From Rhea pennata (Eukaryota > Chordata > Aves > Rheiformes > Rheidae): 64,000 bases of DNA. The position numbers were made by a program, and so were the translations under genes. Position 1 is the stretch's first letter; every line of letters begins with the position of its first letter. Positions 1 to 11,269 of the stretch are shown one piece after another. Where the stretch lies: assembly GCF_028389875.1 (NCBI RefSeq), contig NC_084670.1, forward strand, positions 37,661,333 to 37,725,332, given 5' to 3'. The notes beneath the pieces are model-generated. The model searched no databases. It had not been told where the DNA came from and saw nothing but the letters and a program-made list of their open reading frames with translations.

Positions 1-510
1 CCCTGCTGCTTGCCATGAAGCAGCTCTGAAGGGCAGCAGTGGGGAGAGTGAGAGCAGTGCAAAGCAGCACCTGGGCCTCTCAGGGAAGTGAGGACATCAC
101 CATGGCACCAGGAAGACCTTCCTGTGATGTGTCACAACCCACTGTGACCTCAGCTCGTGTCACCTGGGGGCTCAGTAGGTCATTCCCATGGAGATGGCAC
201 AACCGGGGAGAGAAAAGAGAGATTTCCCCTCACATTCTGGAAAGTAGTTGCCTCCCCTCACCCCAGATAAGTTCCAAATATTAATAATAAACCCTTCAGG
301 AACATCTCCAGATGGTGCCAAAGGCTGTGAAATATTTAAAATGAAGCACTAGAGAGGTCATGTCTGTGTCCCTGCACCAACAAGTCTCTGCACTGGGCAG
401 ACCTGTGCAGGAAGCTGGGGTTTTGGGGTTGGATTGGAGGTTGACATCCTTCAAAGACTGGATCAGTCATATGGTATCCACATGACAAAATAAAGTGTGA
501 CTAGGCACTG
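1..510. other. No gene seen; arm sequence only
   Basis: Unique-looking sequence matched by 28,651-29,162 in reverse. Short open frames occur but have no recognisable domain and are not preserved as frames between the two arms. Confidence 0.5.
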
Positions 511-888
511 ACATGCTTTTAGTGAGCTTGCAAACTGTTTTCCCCCTTGGGTAGCTTTGGTGAGCTTCAAAACTGATAACTACTGTGGGTCACTCTCTTT
601 GTAGAAGTGGGATATAGAACAGTGTGGGACAGGATGTGGTCTTCTTCCCTGAAGCACGAACCAGATTCCAGCAAGGTTTCTTGGTCTGCAAAGGCAGTGC
701 TTGAGATGGAGATGAGATGCCAGAAAAGAGCAAATGTGCCCTTAATACACATCATTCAGAGGGCTTTACCTGTGATGCTGGTCCTTGCCAGTCTCCAAAG
801 CCACGGGGCAGACCAGACCAGGTGGTAAATATGAGGAAGTGTTCCCCTTTTCCATGAATTTTGTCCAGCTTTCCTTCTGGCACCCTAG
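511..888 (-). repeat. Repeat X, left-arm copy (internally deleted)
   Basis: Copy of an unclassified repeat also present at 11,614-12,478, 12,958-13,116 and 27,844-28,650. Compared with the right-arm copy it lacks about 895 bases (27,382-28,277 on the right). The junction is near 880, where the sequence passes directly into the material matched at 27,371. No coding capacity or terminal structure identifies its class. A non-autonomous LTR or an old segmental duplication are both possible. Confidence 0.6.
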
Positions 889-2505
889 CTGGACATTTTA
901 AGTTTCCCTTTTTTCCAGTTTTCCTCCTCCTCTTATGCTTGATTCATAAAGGTACTGAGCTGCTGATTTGCCCTTCAGGGAGTTTAAGGCTTATTCCATC
1001 TTTCAGTAATCTGTCCCTTTAGGTAAGTCATTAATTCTGATTGTGTCTCCGATTTCCTGTCTGTCCAAAAGATTTCTAGTGAGGCTACCTCTTGTGAAAG
1101 GTGAACCTCATTGAAGGCAACTTAGTAGAGTGTTGAGGAGTGTAATTATTTTAATGAAACTTTGTCGTATTTTGTTTCTTTTTATTTTCTTTTTATGTTT
1201 TTGCAATAAAAAAGTCGTTGATTTGCAGCTAGTTCTCTAGGTAAAGCAGGAGGGAACTGGGACCTATGAGTTGTAACACTCAGTTGCAGGCTACAGTGGA
1301 ATAAGGTTAGCTTTTACCAAGAGTGATGTCAGTCCCAGGCTGAGGAGTGCACTGGCTGTGTTGGGGACATGGGGAGGAAGATTGTCCTCCCAGGGTCTGA
1401 CCACCAGGATATTGCTTTTCCTACATGTCCCGACTTCCCTAGGGAAGACACTGGATGGATCTCAGCAGGAGAATGTTGCTGTCATTTATTCTGAAAGCTC
1501 TAATATAATAATCCTGAAAGAAACCCTTAAAAGTAGGAATTTTTGTATATTATTGAAGTCCCCATCTTTCAGCTACAGTCTTGACATCTCTCCAATTAGC
1601 CTACAATACCTGAAGAAAATTATAGTGGGGGACATGGTTCATCAGGCTTTTTGCATTTTAATGAGCCCCATAGTACATTTGCTGCTGAGTTGATGGAACT
1701 GAGCTCCTGAGAGGAGACTGAAGAAATATTCCAGCAGTAGAAGTCAGAAGTGAAGCCCAAGGTTTGTCAAGTGTTAATGGGTCCCACTGAGGATCGTTAT
1801 CCACAAATACTCTGTGGGGGCTGATTAGAGCAGAAAATTGTACTCACAGATTACAGGCAGGCAAAGGAAATGTGCCGACACCTCTGATTCCCAACCCTTG
1901 ATGTGTTTTATCAAGCAAAATGGCCAAGCCTGGGAAGCGGACACCGAATCCCTGGGAAAGGAGATCCTTTCCCTCGGACATTGCCCATGGCTCTTCCTGG
2001 GGGCAGCGTGTGGGTGGTGGTGTGCAGTACCAAGTGCAGGACAAGTGCATGACTCCTCCAAGGCTCCCTGGGTGCCGGGAGGCAACAAGGCCCCGGTGTC
2101 TCCTAGTTGGGCTTAGTGGCAGAGAGAGCAACCATAGCCAAGGAGACACAGACCTCAGTACTGTCAGGGCCCTTCAGTCTTGCCAGGGCCCTTGGCCATT
2201 TCCAACTCAGGCCATTCTGTGCTGTCTCACACCTGTCCCTGTGTCCCTAGAGACTGCAGACTCCCAGCCTGCTTCCCCACCTTGCTCTCACTCCAGGTTC
2301 TCCCCTCTCTTACTGATGTCTCTCTGTCCTTGCTGGCTGTTTCTTGAAACACAGAGCCACGGGCTGATCACAGACTTTTTGACCTTTTGCAGGTGATATT
2401 TTGCACCACAGCACTACCCTTGGAGTGATATTTCTTCAGCCTATTGTTCAGTCTGGACTTCTCAAGCTGCAGTTTGTGTGTCTTTCCCCTTCCATGCTGC
2501 TTCCC
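889..2505. other. No gene seen; arm sequence
   Basis: Collinear with 25,850-27,371 of the right arm. The open frames here (for example around 1,920-2,396) are not kept in frame by the partner arm and show no known domain. The A/T-rich stretch near 1,150-1,215 corresponds to the place where the right arm carries a 26-T run. Confidence 0.5.
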
Positions 2506-2509
2506 ACTA

Positions 2510-2840
2510 CCAAGAACAGCTCCTGAGAGCCCCCAAATGGGGCACACTCGTGCTGAGTTGAGGAGGATAATAATTCCCCTTGTCTGGGTGGCCACGCTCA
2601 TCCTAATGCAGCCCCATAGGCTTTTGGCCTTATTCTGAGGGAGGGAGCATGCACCAATGGCTCCTAGGGCATCCCTCGTAACACTCAGGCCTTCTTCTGG
2701 ATGAAACATCTCCTCAGCTGGACATGTCCCAAAGTATCCTGATGCACAGGCTTTTCTTTCCTAGGTGCAGCACTTGCCACTTCTCTATGTAAGACTTGAT
2801 GAGGTTTCTGCTGGCTGAAACCTTCCGTTTCTTAAGTTCC
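2510..2840 (-). mobile_element. CR1 LINE fragment II (RT C-terminal part), decayed
   Basis: The minus-strand translation resembles the C-terminal end of CR1 ORF2, with a stretch like LGCIRxSVASRSREVI appearing here as LWGCIRMSVATQTRGIII. It is preceded by LPQNKAK where the family has AKKAN. Frames are broken, so it is a dead fragment. It has the same orientation as CR1 fragment I just to its right, so this is either a nested insertion or two tandem truncated elements. The partner copy is 25,430-25,745. Confidence 0.6.
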
Positions 2841-2879
2841 CCACAGACTGAAGCTGTCCTGTGGCAGTGTTAATATGTG

Positions 2880-4385
2880 TATGTTGATGGCTCCCCCTGA
2901 CCCGTGGTGCGCCCAACAAGATGACAAGATGGACAATGCATTCCAGTGCTTGAACATCCTCTCAGCAGAGAGGTTTTCTGCTTCTCTTCAGCCTTTTTCT
3001 CTCTGGCTTCAGCCTATAGCTGTTGTTTCTCTTGATCCTGCCACACACTGTTATGAAGAACCTATCTTTATCTTCTTGATGACCTCCGTGTACAGGAAAG
3101 CCCCTGTCCTGGGGGGCCAATGGATGCAATATTGCAATTCTGTCTAGAAAGGTCCAAGGAGAAGGAGATAATCACTTCCCTTGACCTCCTGGCCATGCTC
3201 CTGTTCATACAGCCCAGGCTGCTGTTGGCCTTCTCTGCTGCCTGGGCACACACCTGTCTCATACTTTGCCTTCTGTCTGCCAAAATCCTCAGGACCTTTT
3301 CTGCAGAGCTGCTGCATGGACACTCAGTTCCCAGCCTGTATCTCTGCAGGGTGTAGGCCTGTCCCAGGTGCAGGGACATGGTGTAAATCAGGACAGGTCC
3401 CAGGAAGGAGCCTCTGATACTCTATTACTCCATAACTTTTCAGGAAGAGTATTGTCCCTTCACCACTACCTTCTGAACCTCATCATCCAATTATGTGGCC
3501 ACTTGGCTGTCTACCCATTCAGACCATGAAGACCTAATTGGTGTGCAAGCTTCCTGTGGGATAAAGTGTCAGAAGCCTTCCTAAGCTCAGCTTAGCTAAT
3601 ATTCACTGCTCTCTGATGGTTCACCAATACGGTTCTTTTAACCTAGAAGGCCATGCAGTTGGTGAGGCATGATTTACCTTTGCTAAACCTATATGGACTC
3701 TACCCAGTCACCTTCTTTTCCTTCATGGACCCAGAACTGTGATCAGAGAGGACTCACTCCATGACACTCACCTGATCAAAGCGAGGCTGAACAGCCTATA
3801 CTTCCCCAGGTTGTCACTGTGGAAGATAGATGCCACTTTGCCTTTTTCCAGTCATTTGGGCCTCCTCGACTCTCCATAGCTTTCAAAGATGACAGAAAGT
3901 GGCTTTGCAAGATAGCAGCCAGCTCTCTCAGCATTTTCAGCTGCAGCCCATCCAATGCCATAGACTTGTGTTCTTGCAAAGCATTCCTGACTCAACTATC
4001 AAGCACTCCAGGCCCTTCAGAGGTGCCTCCATTGGGACCCCTCTACCAGTCCCCCCAGTAGGCCCAAGTCTGCTCTCCTAACTGCCAGTCTGGAGTCTGC
4101 TTCTCCTCTTTACAAGCCTGACACTGAATATCACATCCCTGTTCAGTTCTTCCCTGCTGGCAGGTTCCAAGGCCAGGAAAATGGCACCCCTGTTGATATA
4201 GCTGGCTTAGTTGTGCTAGGAAGTGTTCCTTCGCACCCCTCAGAATCGCCCTGGATAGTTTGAACCCTGCTGCACTGCTGTCCCAATGAAAGCTAGAGAG
4301 TCTGAAGTCCCCCCTGAGAATCAGGCTCTGTGATCCATAGGCTTCCTCAGGATGCTTCAAAATGTGGCAGTTCTGTCACAGGTTG
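2880..4385 (-). mobile_element. CR1 LINE fragment I (endonuclease-RT part), decayed
   Basis: CR1 is the dominant bird non-LTR retrotransposon; ORF2 encodes an AP-type endonuclease and a reverse transcriptase. Read on the minus strand, DNA typical of the CR1 endonuclease region lies near 4,240-4,330. A stretch equivalent to HKSMGPDGMHPRVLRELA lies near 3,900-3,975, followed by DWKKA near 3,830. LHLGQAYTLQRYRLGTE lies near 3,320-3,380, then the SREVI block near 3,170. Frameshifts and stops interrupt it throughout. Compared with the right-arm copy, the left lacks about 157 bases near 3,390 and keeps about 200 bases near 3,700-3,940 that the right has lost. Confidence 0.8.
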
Positions 4386-7300
4386 TGCATCTCTACTTCC
4401 TGCAGTTTGTGTGCCAGGCTTTGTGCTTTTGTGTATAGTTGGGATGTGGAACCTCAGCTGTGGCACCAGGGCTGAGTGCAGACTTGTCGCTGTGAAATGT
4501 GGTCCCAGAGCCAAGGACACCGTGTATGCAAAGGCCCCTCTCCAGAGCAGAGACATGCTGGTGTAGACGGCAGCTGAGGATGTAATGCTGACATGAGGCT
4601 CCCGCTAAGAGAATAAATGCTACAGTACCCAAGGCCAGAGAGAGACAGGGCTGGGCCATGCAGTCATGGCAGAAGAGTTGTTTTTTAACCAAGGTGACTC
4701 TGCAGTAACTTGGGGCCTGTGACAGAAGTGACCTGGATCTCCAGGAAGGAGAAGGTGCCACTGAGAAAGTCGCTGGGCCAGAACAGCCTGCAATGCAGTC
4801 ACACTATGGCTGCATCATTAGCACAGTCCCTTTTCTTATCATTGGGAGTCAGAAAAAGTTTGGAGACAGGAGAACAACTGGGTTTTGAGAGTGTAGGCAT
4901 GTATGTGGAGAGCTTGGTGTGATATGCTGTCTTTGCAGCACGCTTGGCTGTAAATGGGATTGACTTTGCCTGAAGACAGTGGTGGGAACCCACTGTCTGC
5001 AGATACATACGAAATCGACGATGCCCTGGAGTGTTTGACAGCAACCACTCCAGAAAGGCATGGAGTTCCTGGAGGTCCTGTGCTGGACCTGCTGGAAACA
5101 TGGTGGTTTTGCTGCACACCCCATGCATTTGGCATGGCCCTGAAGGCCTCTTGTCACTGCATTAAAACAAATGTGAGCACTGAATTACAGGAGCTTTTTG
5201 CAGTGTTGGGATCTGTATGTGTCCTGGCTTTGGAGTGAGTGGAGCTCTTGCAGTTGTCGGTAGCAAGTGTCATTTCAGATGGCCAAGGAGATTCTCCCCT
5301 TGGCCCCCAGCTCGTGCTCTGGAAGGATTTGTCTCATAGTTCCTCCATCAGAACAGGCAGGCAGACACTGGCACATATCCTGGATGACCTCTGTCTCTTC
5401 CAGTGCCACCAGGTGTTTGTGAGTGAACAACTTTCTCCCATGAACAACTTCCTACTTACCTTTGATTCCAATGGGAGCTTAGACGAGCTCCCATGCAGAC
5501 ACTCATTTTGTTTACCCCCAAATGTGGGCAAAGGGAATCCCATATCCTATCAGTGCACAGGAGGGAACAGAATGCCACTCCAGCCCTGGAGCTTCTCAAT
5601 GGGCATCAGATGTATTGATGAACTCCTCTGAATCAGTCCCTGACGCACAAGTAAATGAACTCCCTTCTTCTCCCTGCGTCTAGGTGTCCTGTCTTCCTAT
5701 GAGATGGGAGCAGGGCCTTCTAGAGTGGGACGTTTCCACCTCTCTTAGATAACCATCCTCTGATAAGACCAACTGCAAGGCTGGACTCAGTCTCTCTCCA
5801 CTCTTTTGGGAAGGACCGTTGCTGATTATTTTAGTCTGCTTCAGTGGACCTTTAATGTGACCCTGCTGCCTTTCAGGAGCTGTCAGTCCTGGAGTTCTGA
5901 GGACATCTTGAGTGTGCACAGGGGACAGAGACAGTCATGCTTTCAGCTGGGACTCTGCTTCTGAGCTGCACCTGGCTCCTGTAACCATGGTAGCCTATGG
6001 CAACCTGACAGATACTGCAGTAAGAGCTCCGTCCAGGAGCAGCTCCTCTTAAAAGAGCAGCAAGACTCAGAGCCAGGTTCTTTCTCCCTCTCTTTAACTG
6101 AGAAGTTAAAGACAATTGGGAGTGAGAGGATGGCTGAGAGCTCCCTGCAGGAATAAGCCTTCACAGCCCATGACACAGTAAGTCTCTGGCTGCAGGGCAA
6201 TGCTGCTGTGGTTCCTGGCAGGTTCTTCTGCAGCTGGCACCTTCCACAGCTGAAAGGGTTTCTCAGGGTGGCTCTCCCAGCTTCTCCTGTTTGGAGCAGG
6301 TGGTGCTTTAGGGCAGGGATTCATTGCTATGTAGTCAGAGGGACAGGACATCACAGGACATTGCAGGGGTGTGAAGCCAGGGAGTGCACCCGTGTCTGCC
6401 CAGGGCTGTAGTTCAGAGCAGTGTCCCTGTGCCCCATGGTGTTGTGTGCCTGGGGCAGTGACTGTGCTGCCTGTGAGGGTCAGCACTCAGCCCACCTGGG
6501 AAGGTCCCCAGAGTACTGTGGGGGAAAGTTCTTGCTGGAAGGAGTGATCCCTGGCAGGGCAGATTCCTTCTCCTTCTCCTGTTTAGATGGTGCTGTGTGG
6601 GTAAGAGCTGCTCTCAGCTCCAGCTCACCCCTAGGATATTTCCAACAGATCTTTGCCAGAGCACAGTCAGGGCAGGGAAAGAGGTCACCTTAAAGATCGG
6701 GGGCTCTCCTGGGTCTGTGTTTTCATTTTCCTGCTGTTTGCAGAGTGCTCACTCTGCAAACATAGGGCAGAGAGAAACAACTCTCAGGAGGAAAGCTCCA
6801 AGCAGTGAAGATACGATCAGTGAAGGAGAGGAAACTAGAACGAAAAATGCTCTTAGAGGGGTAATTTGGAGACCTCCCTGTCATCCCCTACAATTCAATT
6901 TATAAGCAAGCGCTGTTGGGCCTCCTCTCCCATGCAGCAGACCCTCCGCCCTCACAGCCAGGGGGTCTAGGTCGTGACTGTCCTCCTCGGCAGCCTGAGC
7001 TCCAGCCGAGGAGAGAGGCATCTCTAACTGCAACATGCCCATTTCCTAATGTGTGGCAAAGGGGCTGAGAGCCACTGTCCTGCGATGTTGCCACCTGGGA
7101 GGTGGTGTGCACAGCTGGGTGAGGGGAAGGCTTTTCTGAGTGCCTGTCTCTCCATTACTCTTTGTTTTTTCCTGTGGCAGGAGCAATAGAGCAACTACTC
7201 CTTGTTTCCTCACCTCTCTGTTCTGGTCTGGTTTTGCTCTCCTGCTCTCTGGGGCTAAGGAGGGGGTTCACCTGCAGTTGAGGCAGTAACATCACATTCC

Positions 7301-7870
7301 CACTACATTGCCTGGAGAATCATTGCAGATAGTACAATGATGTGAGGGCAGGGTCCTTCTCAGTTGGAAAGACACATTTAAGAAGGATCGGGTCATCCCC
7401 TGCCTTCACTGCACTGTTTCCCTCCCTTGGCAGAGTGGGAGCTGGTGTGATTGATCCAGATACAGACACCCAGTTCAAGATGGCAAAGCCTGGAGAGATG
7501 AACCCCTCAGAAGTACCTTCTCTTTCCGGCACAGCTGCCATGAGCGCTGTGTTTGTCTCTCATAATGATAAAAAGAAAATATTCCCTCTGGATTGCCAGA
7601 CTAAATCCCCTTTCCTCAGCTCAGGGCACCCATCCCCAGGTATCCTCACCAAATACACGAGGAAGTCTGACACCTCCATTTACAAACCCCGGTGGAGCAG
7701 GGCTAACTCCTCTGGAGCTCATGGGCCGAGGCCTCTGTGCTGCAGGGCACCCTCAGCACAAGCCGGAGGTCTGGAAAGGAGCTGAACAAGGTAAAGGAGA
7801 GAGGCAATGTGGCAGGTTCTACGAGGACTGGAGTGGGTTTTGCCCAGAAAAGCCTGTTCTATCTTGCCAA
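4386..7870. other. No gene recognised; arm sequence with near-identical tracts
   Basis: Collinear with 19,760-23,955 in reverse. About 4,390-4,860 is almost identical between arms (about four differences by eye), and the 6,200-6,480 stretch is also very close. A 122-codon minus frame (4,393-4,761) is preserved in both arms, but the opposite strand is equally preserved, so this reflects low divergence rather than coding constraint. No domain was recognised. Confidence 0.5.
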
Positions 7871-7872
7871 TG

Positions 7873-7891
7873 CCTTTTCCTCCTTGCACAG
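7873..7891 (+). promoter_or_regulatory. Likely splice acceptor of OR gene 1 coding exon
   Basis: A pyrimidine-rich tract ends in CACAG at 7,891, which would begin the exon 23 bases before the chosen ATG. OR genes usually have non-coding 5' exons joined just upstream of an intronless coding exon. The same tract and the same 23-base spacing occur at the right-arm OR (19,754-19,755). Confidence 0.55.
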
Positions 7892-7914
7892 TGCCCGGAA
7901 CCAAGGCAGAGCCA

Positions 7915-8850
7915 ATGTCCAACAGCAACTCCCTCAGTGAGTTACTCCTCCTGGCATTTGCAGACACTCGGGAGCTGCAGCTCTTGCACTTCTCACTCTT
8001 CCTGGGCATCTACCTGGCTGCCCTCCTGGGCAACGGCCTCATCATCACAGCAGTAACCTGTGACCGCCGCCTCCACAACCCCATGTACTTCTTCCTCCTC
8101 AACCTCTCTGTTCTGGACCTTGGCACCATCTCTGTTACTGTCCCCAAATCCATGGCCAATTCCCTGTGGGACACCAGAGCCATTTCCTACTCAGGATGTG
8201 CTGCTCAAGTTTATGTATTTGTTTTCTTGTTCGAAGGAGAGTATTCTCTCCTCACAGTCATGGCCTATGACCAATACATTGCCATCTGCAAACCCCTACA
8301 CTACAGCACACTCATGGGCAGCAGAGCCTATATCAAAATGGCAGTAGCTGCCTGGGCCAGTGGTTTTCTCTATGCTCTCCTGCAAACTGCCAACACATTT
8401 TCCATACCCCTCTGTCAAGGCAACACAGTGGACCAGTTCTTCTGTGAGATTTCCCACATCCTCAAGCTCTCCTGCTCACACTCCTACCTCAGGGAAGCTA
8501 GGCTTATTGTGGTTAGTGCCTGTTTATTCTTTGGGTGTTTCATTTTCATTGTGCTGTCCTATGTGAAGATCTTCAGTGCTGTACTGAGGATCCCCTCTGA
8601 GCAGGGCCAGCACAAAGCCTTTTCCATGTGCCTCCCCCACCTTTCTATGGTCTCCCTGATCATCAGCACTGGCCTGTTTGCCTGCCTGAAGCTCCCCTCC
8701 CTCTCTTCCCCAGCTCTGGATCTGGTGGTGGCTGTTCTGTACTCGGTGGTGCCTCCAACAGTGAACCCCCTCATCTACAGCATGAGGAACAAGGAGCTCA
8801 AGGATGCACTGAGGAAAATGATTTCATGGACATTTTTCAGCTGTTGTTAA
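7915..8850 (+). CDS. Olfactory receptor, OR14-like (left copy)
   Basis: A complete 311-residue class II odorant receptor: a seven-helix G-protein-coupled receptor of olfactory neuron cilia that signals through G-olf. The open frame extends upstream to 7,807, but the family N-terminus (MSNS) and a splice acceptor 23 bases upstream favour the ATG at 7,915. Visible landmarks are GN at 39-40 (TM1), PMYFFLLNLS at 56-65, D68 in TM2, C95 and C177 (conserved extracellular disulphide), MAYD at 116-119, SYVKIF at 215-220, KAFSMCLPHL at 234-243, and PLIYSMRN at 285-292 (TM7). Two oddities stand out: the DRY-equivalent reads DQY (Q120, codon CAA at 8,272), and the N-terminal glycosylation sequon is lost (NSNS, where the partner has NRS). 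The tail after residue 302 is unrelated to the right copy because the duplication breakpoint lies there. The frame is intact, but function is uncertain. Confidence 0.93.
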   Translation: MSNSNSLSELLLLAFADTRELQLLHFSLFLGIYLAALLGNGLIITAVTCDRRLHNPMYFFLLNLSVLDLGTISVTVPKSMANSLWDTRAISYSGCAAQVYVFVFLFEGEYSLLTVMAYDQYIAICKPLHYSTLMGSRAYIKMAVAAWASGFLYALLQTANTFSIPLCQGNTVDQFFCEISHILKLSCSHSYLREARLIVVSACLFFGCFIFIVLSYVKIFSAVLRIPSEQGQHKAFSMCLPHLSMVSLIISTGLFACLKLPSLSSPALDLVVAVLYSVVPPTVNPLIYSMRNKELKDALRKMISWTFFSCC

Positions 8851-10639
8851 ATTGCCATTGCTCTGCACAAATGACTCCTGCTGTGTCTCGTACCAGGACT
8901 GAGCTTTGTTTGATCACTTGGTTTTTATTATTGCTGTTATTACTGTTGTTATTATTATCACGTTGCTACAGAAACGGGTGGATTCATTCCACTTTTACTG
9001 AGACTGCTCTGTCTCACCTGCTACCCATATAAAGTTGTGTCTAACACTGGGTCAGAGCTGACTCTCTCGTAGTATCCTTCTTATAAAGTAGGTTCTTCCT
9101 GGGGCCTTGCCTGAAGGCTGGGCCCTTCCTCCAAAGCTGTAGTCCCTCAGGCCCTGTCCACAACACATCCTTGATCACATTCACCCTGTGTGCTGGTCCT
9201 TACCCCAAAAGTCACCCCCAGACAAGGCTCTCTGCTCAGCTGGAGGGCTAGGCATGCAGCTGTGAGCCCTGGGAGGATAAGCACCCTCCTGGGTCCTCTG
9301 CAGGGCTGCCAGGGAACATGCAGAAGAGGTCCTGGAGCTAAATCCTGGGCCTGTAGACCATCCTCCTCCCATAAGGGCCCTCAAGCAGGGTGCCACAGGG
9401 CAAAGATCCAGCCTAGCTTCTTGTTTCATGAACAGAGAGGAGAAACTGCCCCAGAAACTCCTCACACACCCAACTCCTCTGACCAGCTATTTTCCAGCAC
9501 CAACCATCCACTGTAGTCCTGGTGAAAGGTGACCTTTGAATGTGATCAGCTCCATTTGCCTGCTGGGCTCAGCACCTGCATGAGGGAAATGACCATCTTG
9601 CCTGGCCTTTCTGTGGGTCCAGATGCCAGCAGACCCCAGAGCATGGCCATTCTGCTAACCCTGGGAGGACAGCATCAGGGCTGGGCAGGGGCTAAGGACT
9701 GGTGGGAGGTGGCCATACAGGAGGGTCGTGGTGGCCAGGGCACCAAGGGCTGTCATGGGGACCATACTGGAGGCATGTTTCCCCCTAGAATGCACCCTGT
9801 CCTGTGCTGTGCTTTCAGAGCAGGCCCTGGGGCTGCATGCAGGGCAAGAGGGCTGGGCCAGCACCAGGATAGGATGCAGACGGGAGCCATGGCACTCTAG
9901 AAGCTCCCACACTGTGGAATCCCACAAGTGGCCCCAGATCACAGTGAGACAGGGCTCCCCTTTGTTGTTGCTCCAGGGAATCAAAGGAGCACCCTGGGTG
10001 GGAAGTGCAGGGTGGGCAACACCAGCTGCAATGCTCCTGGTAGCCCCTCTGCAGACGGACCAGCTCCAGATGATCATGGAGGGGACTCCCTGCTATTAGT
10101 CTCTCATAGTCTCTCAGGGGCAGTCTCTCTCCTGTCCTGTGTCACCATCTTCTCTCAAGAGCACTACTGGGTGTGTCACTCCCTACCCAAGTGTGGAGAA
10201 GAGCTGCTGGAAGTCTTCTCTTCTCACCCCTGCTGCCTCACGTCTGCCCTGACATCAGCCCACAGGCTCTGCCCTGGGTCATTTTTACGTCTCCATACAC
10301 TCTCATCAGAGACTACACAGGGATCTGCAGCACACAGGTCTGCTTGGAGCTGGCCACCATGGCCTGTCTGTGGTCCTAAGATCCCAGCAAGGTTGTGCTT
10401 GGAGGTGAGGCTGTGATCGTCCTCGATCAAAGCAGATGGGATGGTCTGCCTGGGGCCAGAGTGATGGGGTAGGAAAGGACAAGAGGCAACAAGGACAAGC
10501 AACAAAGGTAATTTCAAATGAGTTTAAGGAAAAACAAATAGTAACCATGATAGCTGAGTAGCACTGGGGAAGGGACCAAGAGATCTTTAAAAAGTCTCCT
10601 GGAGAAAGCATTTACCAACCGATATAACTGTGAAGTTAG
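8821..10639. other. Spacer start; no gene seen
   Basis: Begins exactly where arm homology ends, inside the OR stop region. It has a short ATT-rich tract at 8,920-8,960. The remaining sequence shows no recognisable coding exon or repeat family. Confidence 0.5.
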
Positions 10640-11130
10640 CCCAGCTCAGAGCAGATCATGGTCCTGGAGATCTCCAGCAGTCCCTCTGTAGTGAGAACCC
10701 CCACAGAAGGTCTGACCAGGAGTCAATGACTGGCAGAGTACATGGTAGCAGGCCCAGCGTGTGGAATTGCACATTGACCAAATTCTGATCAGAACCAGGC
10801 ATGCATATTCGGTTCTGTCTGCAATGCCTGGCTGCTTCCCAGACAGTAGCTGGCACATGGCTAGCACACCTAAGATAAGGAAATGGTTCTAGTAGATAAA
10901 AGTGGGGGGCCCTTGGAATACATCGGGAGAGTCCCACCTGGGCATCTAAGCCATGCATCCAGCCAGTGCCTCCAGCAGTCTCCTGCCAGCAACATCTCCC
11001 CTCACGGTTCCCAGTTTTCCCTGTTCAGCTTGAAGTGTAAATCTTTTATTAACTCTCTCCTGTTCAGCCCCGCACAAACTCTGAGTGTCTCTCTCCACTG
11101 GTATCCAACCCTGTCTTCTTGCCTTGCAGT
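10640..11130 (+). repeat. LTR-like repeat block, copy A
   Basis: Clearly related, in the same orientation, to 16,980-17,456. Shared landmarks in order are a GCATGCATATTC-type segment, an AGATAAGGAAAT segment, a TATA-like GATAAA (10,895-10,900 here), a run of G and C (GGGGGGCCC), and a closing segment rich in CTCTC. This order resembles a bird retroviral LTR, but terminal TG/CA ends and a target duplication could not be fixed. The 5.8 kb between the copies contains no retroviral genes, so they are either independent solo LTRs or an old duplication. Confidence 0.45.
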
Positions 11131-11154
11131 CACACCAAACCAACGCTTGCCATC

Positions 11155-11226
11155 TAATTCCATTCCATTTCATTCCATTGCAGTCCATTGCAGTCCAGCC
11201 AAGTCCAGGCAAGTCCAGTCCATTCT
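11155..11226. repeat. Degenerate TCCAT/GTCCA simple repeat
   Basis: About 70 bases of imperfect pentamers (TCCAT, TTCAT, GTCCA, AAGTCCA), giving a short satellite-III-like tract between LTR-like block A and the GC-rich block. Confidence 0.7.
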
Positions 11227-11269
11227 ATACTTTAACATTTCATTATGTTCTCTTGCATTTTCCACCACG

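Larger units (their letters stand above)
1..8820 (+). repeat. Left arm of large inverted duplication
   Basis: The arm matches the reverse complement of 18,825-29,162 along its whole length in collinear order. Anchor pairs read by eye are 1/29,162, 511/28,650, 1,440/26,806, 2,707/25,561, 3,649/24,460, 4,799/23,510, 5,938/22,377, 7,104/21,188 and 7,915/19,730. Homology ends sharply at 8,820, inside the OR gene tail. The arm is about 1.5 kb shorter than its partner, mainly because of length differences near 880 (about 0.9 kb) and between 7,104 and 7,356 (about 0.7 kb). Because the arm starts at the window edge, its true outer end is unseen. Confidence 0.93.

Noticed and set aside
4393..4761. 122-codon minus frame preserved in both palindrome arms as a gene
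   Set aside because: The opposite strand is equally preserved (a 78-codon plus frame is identical in both arms); near-identity of the tract explains both.
5239..5631. 130-codon plus frame as a gene
   Set aside because: The right-arm counterpart is frameshifted and truncated, and no domain is recognisable.
7807..7914. N-terminal extension of the left OR (36 extra codons)
   Set aside because: A splice acceptor lies inside it, and the OR family starts at the downstream ATG.
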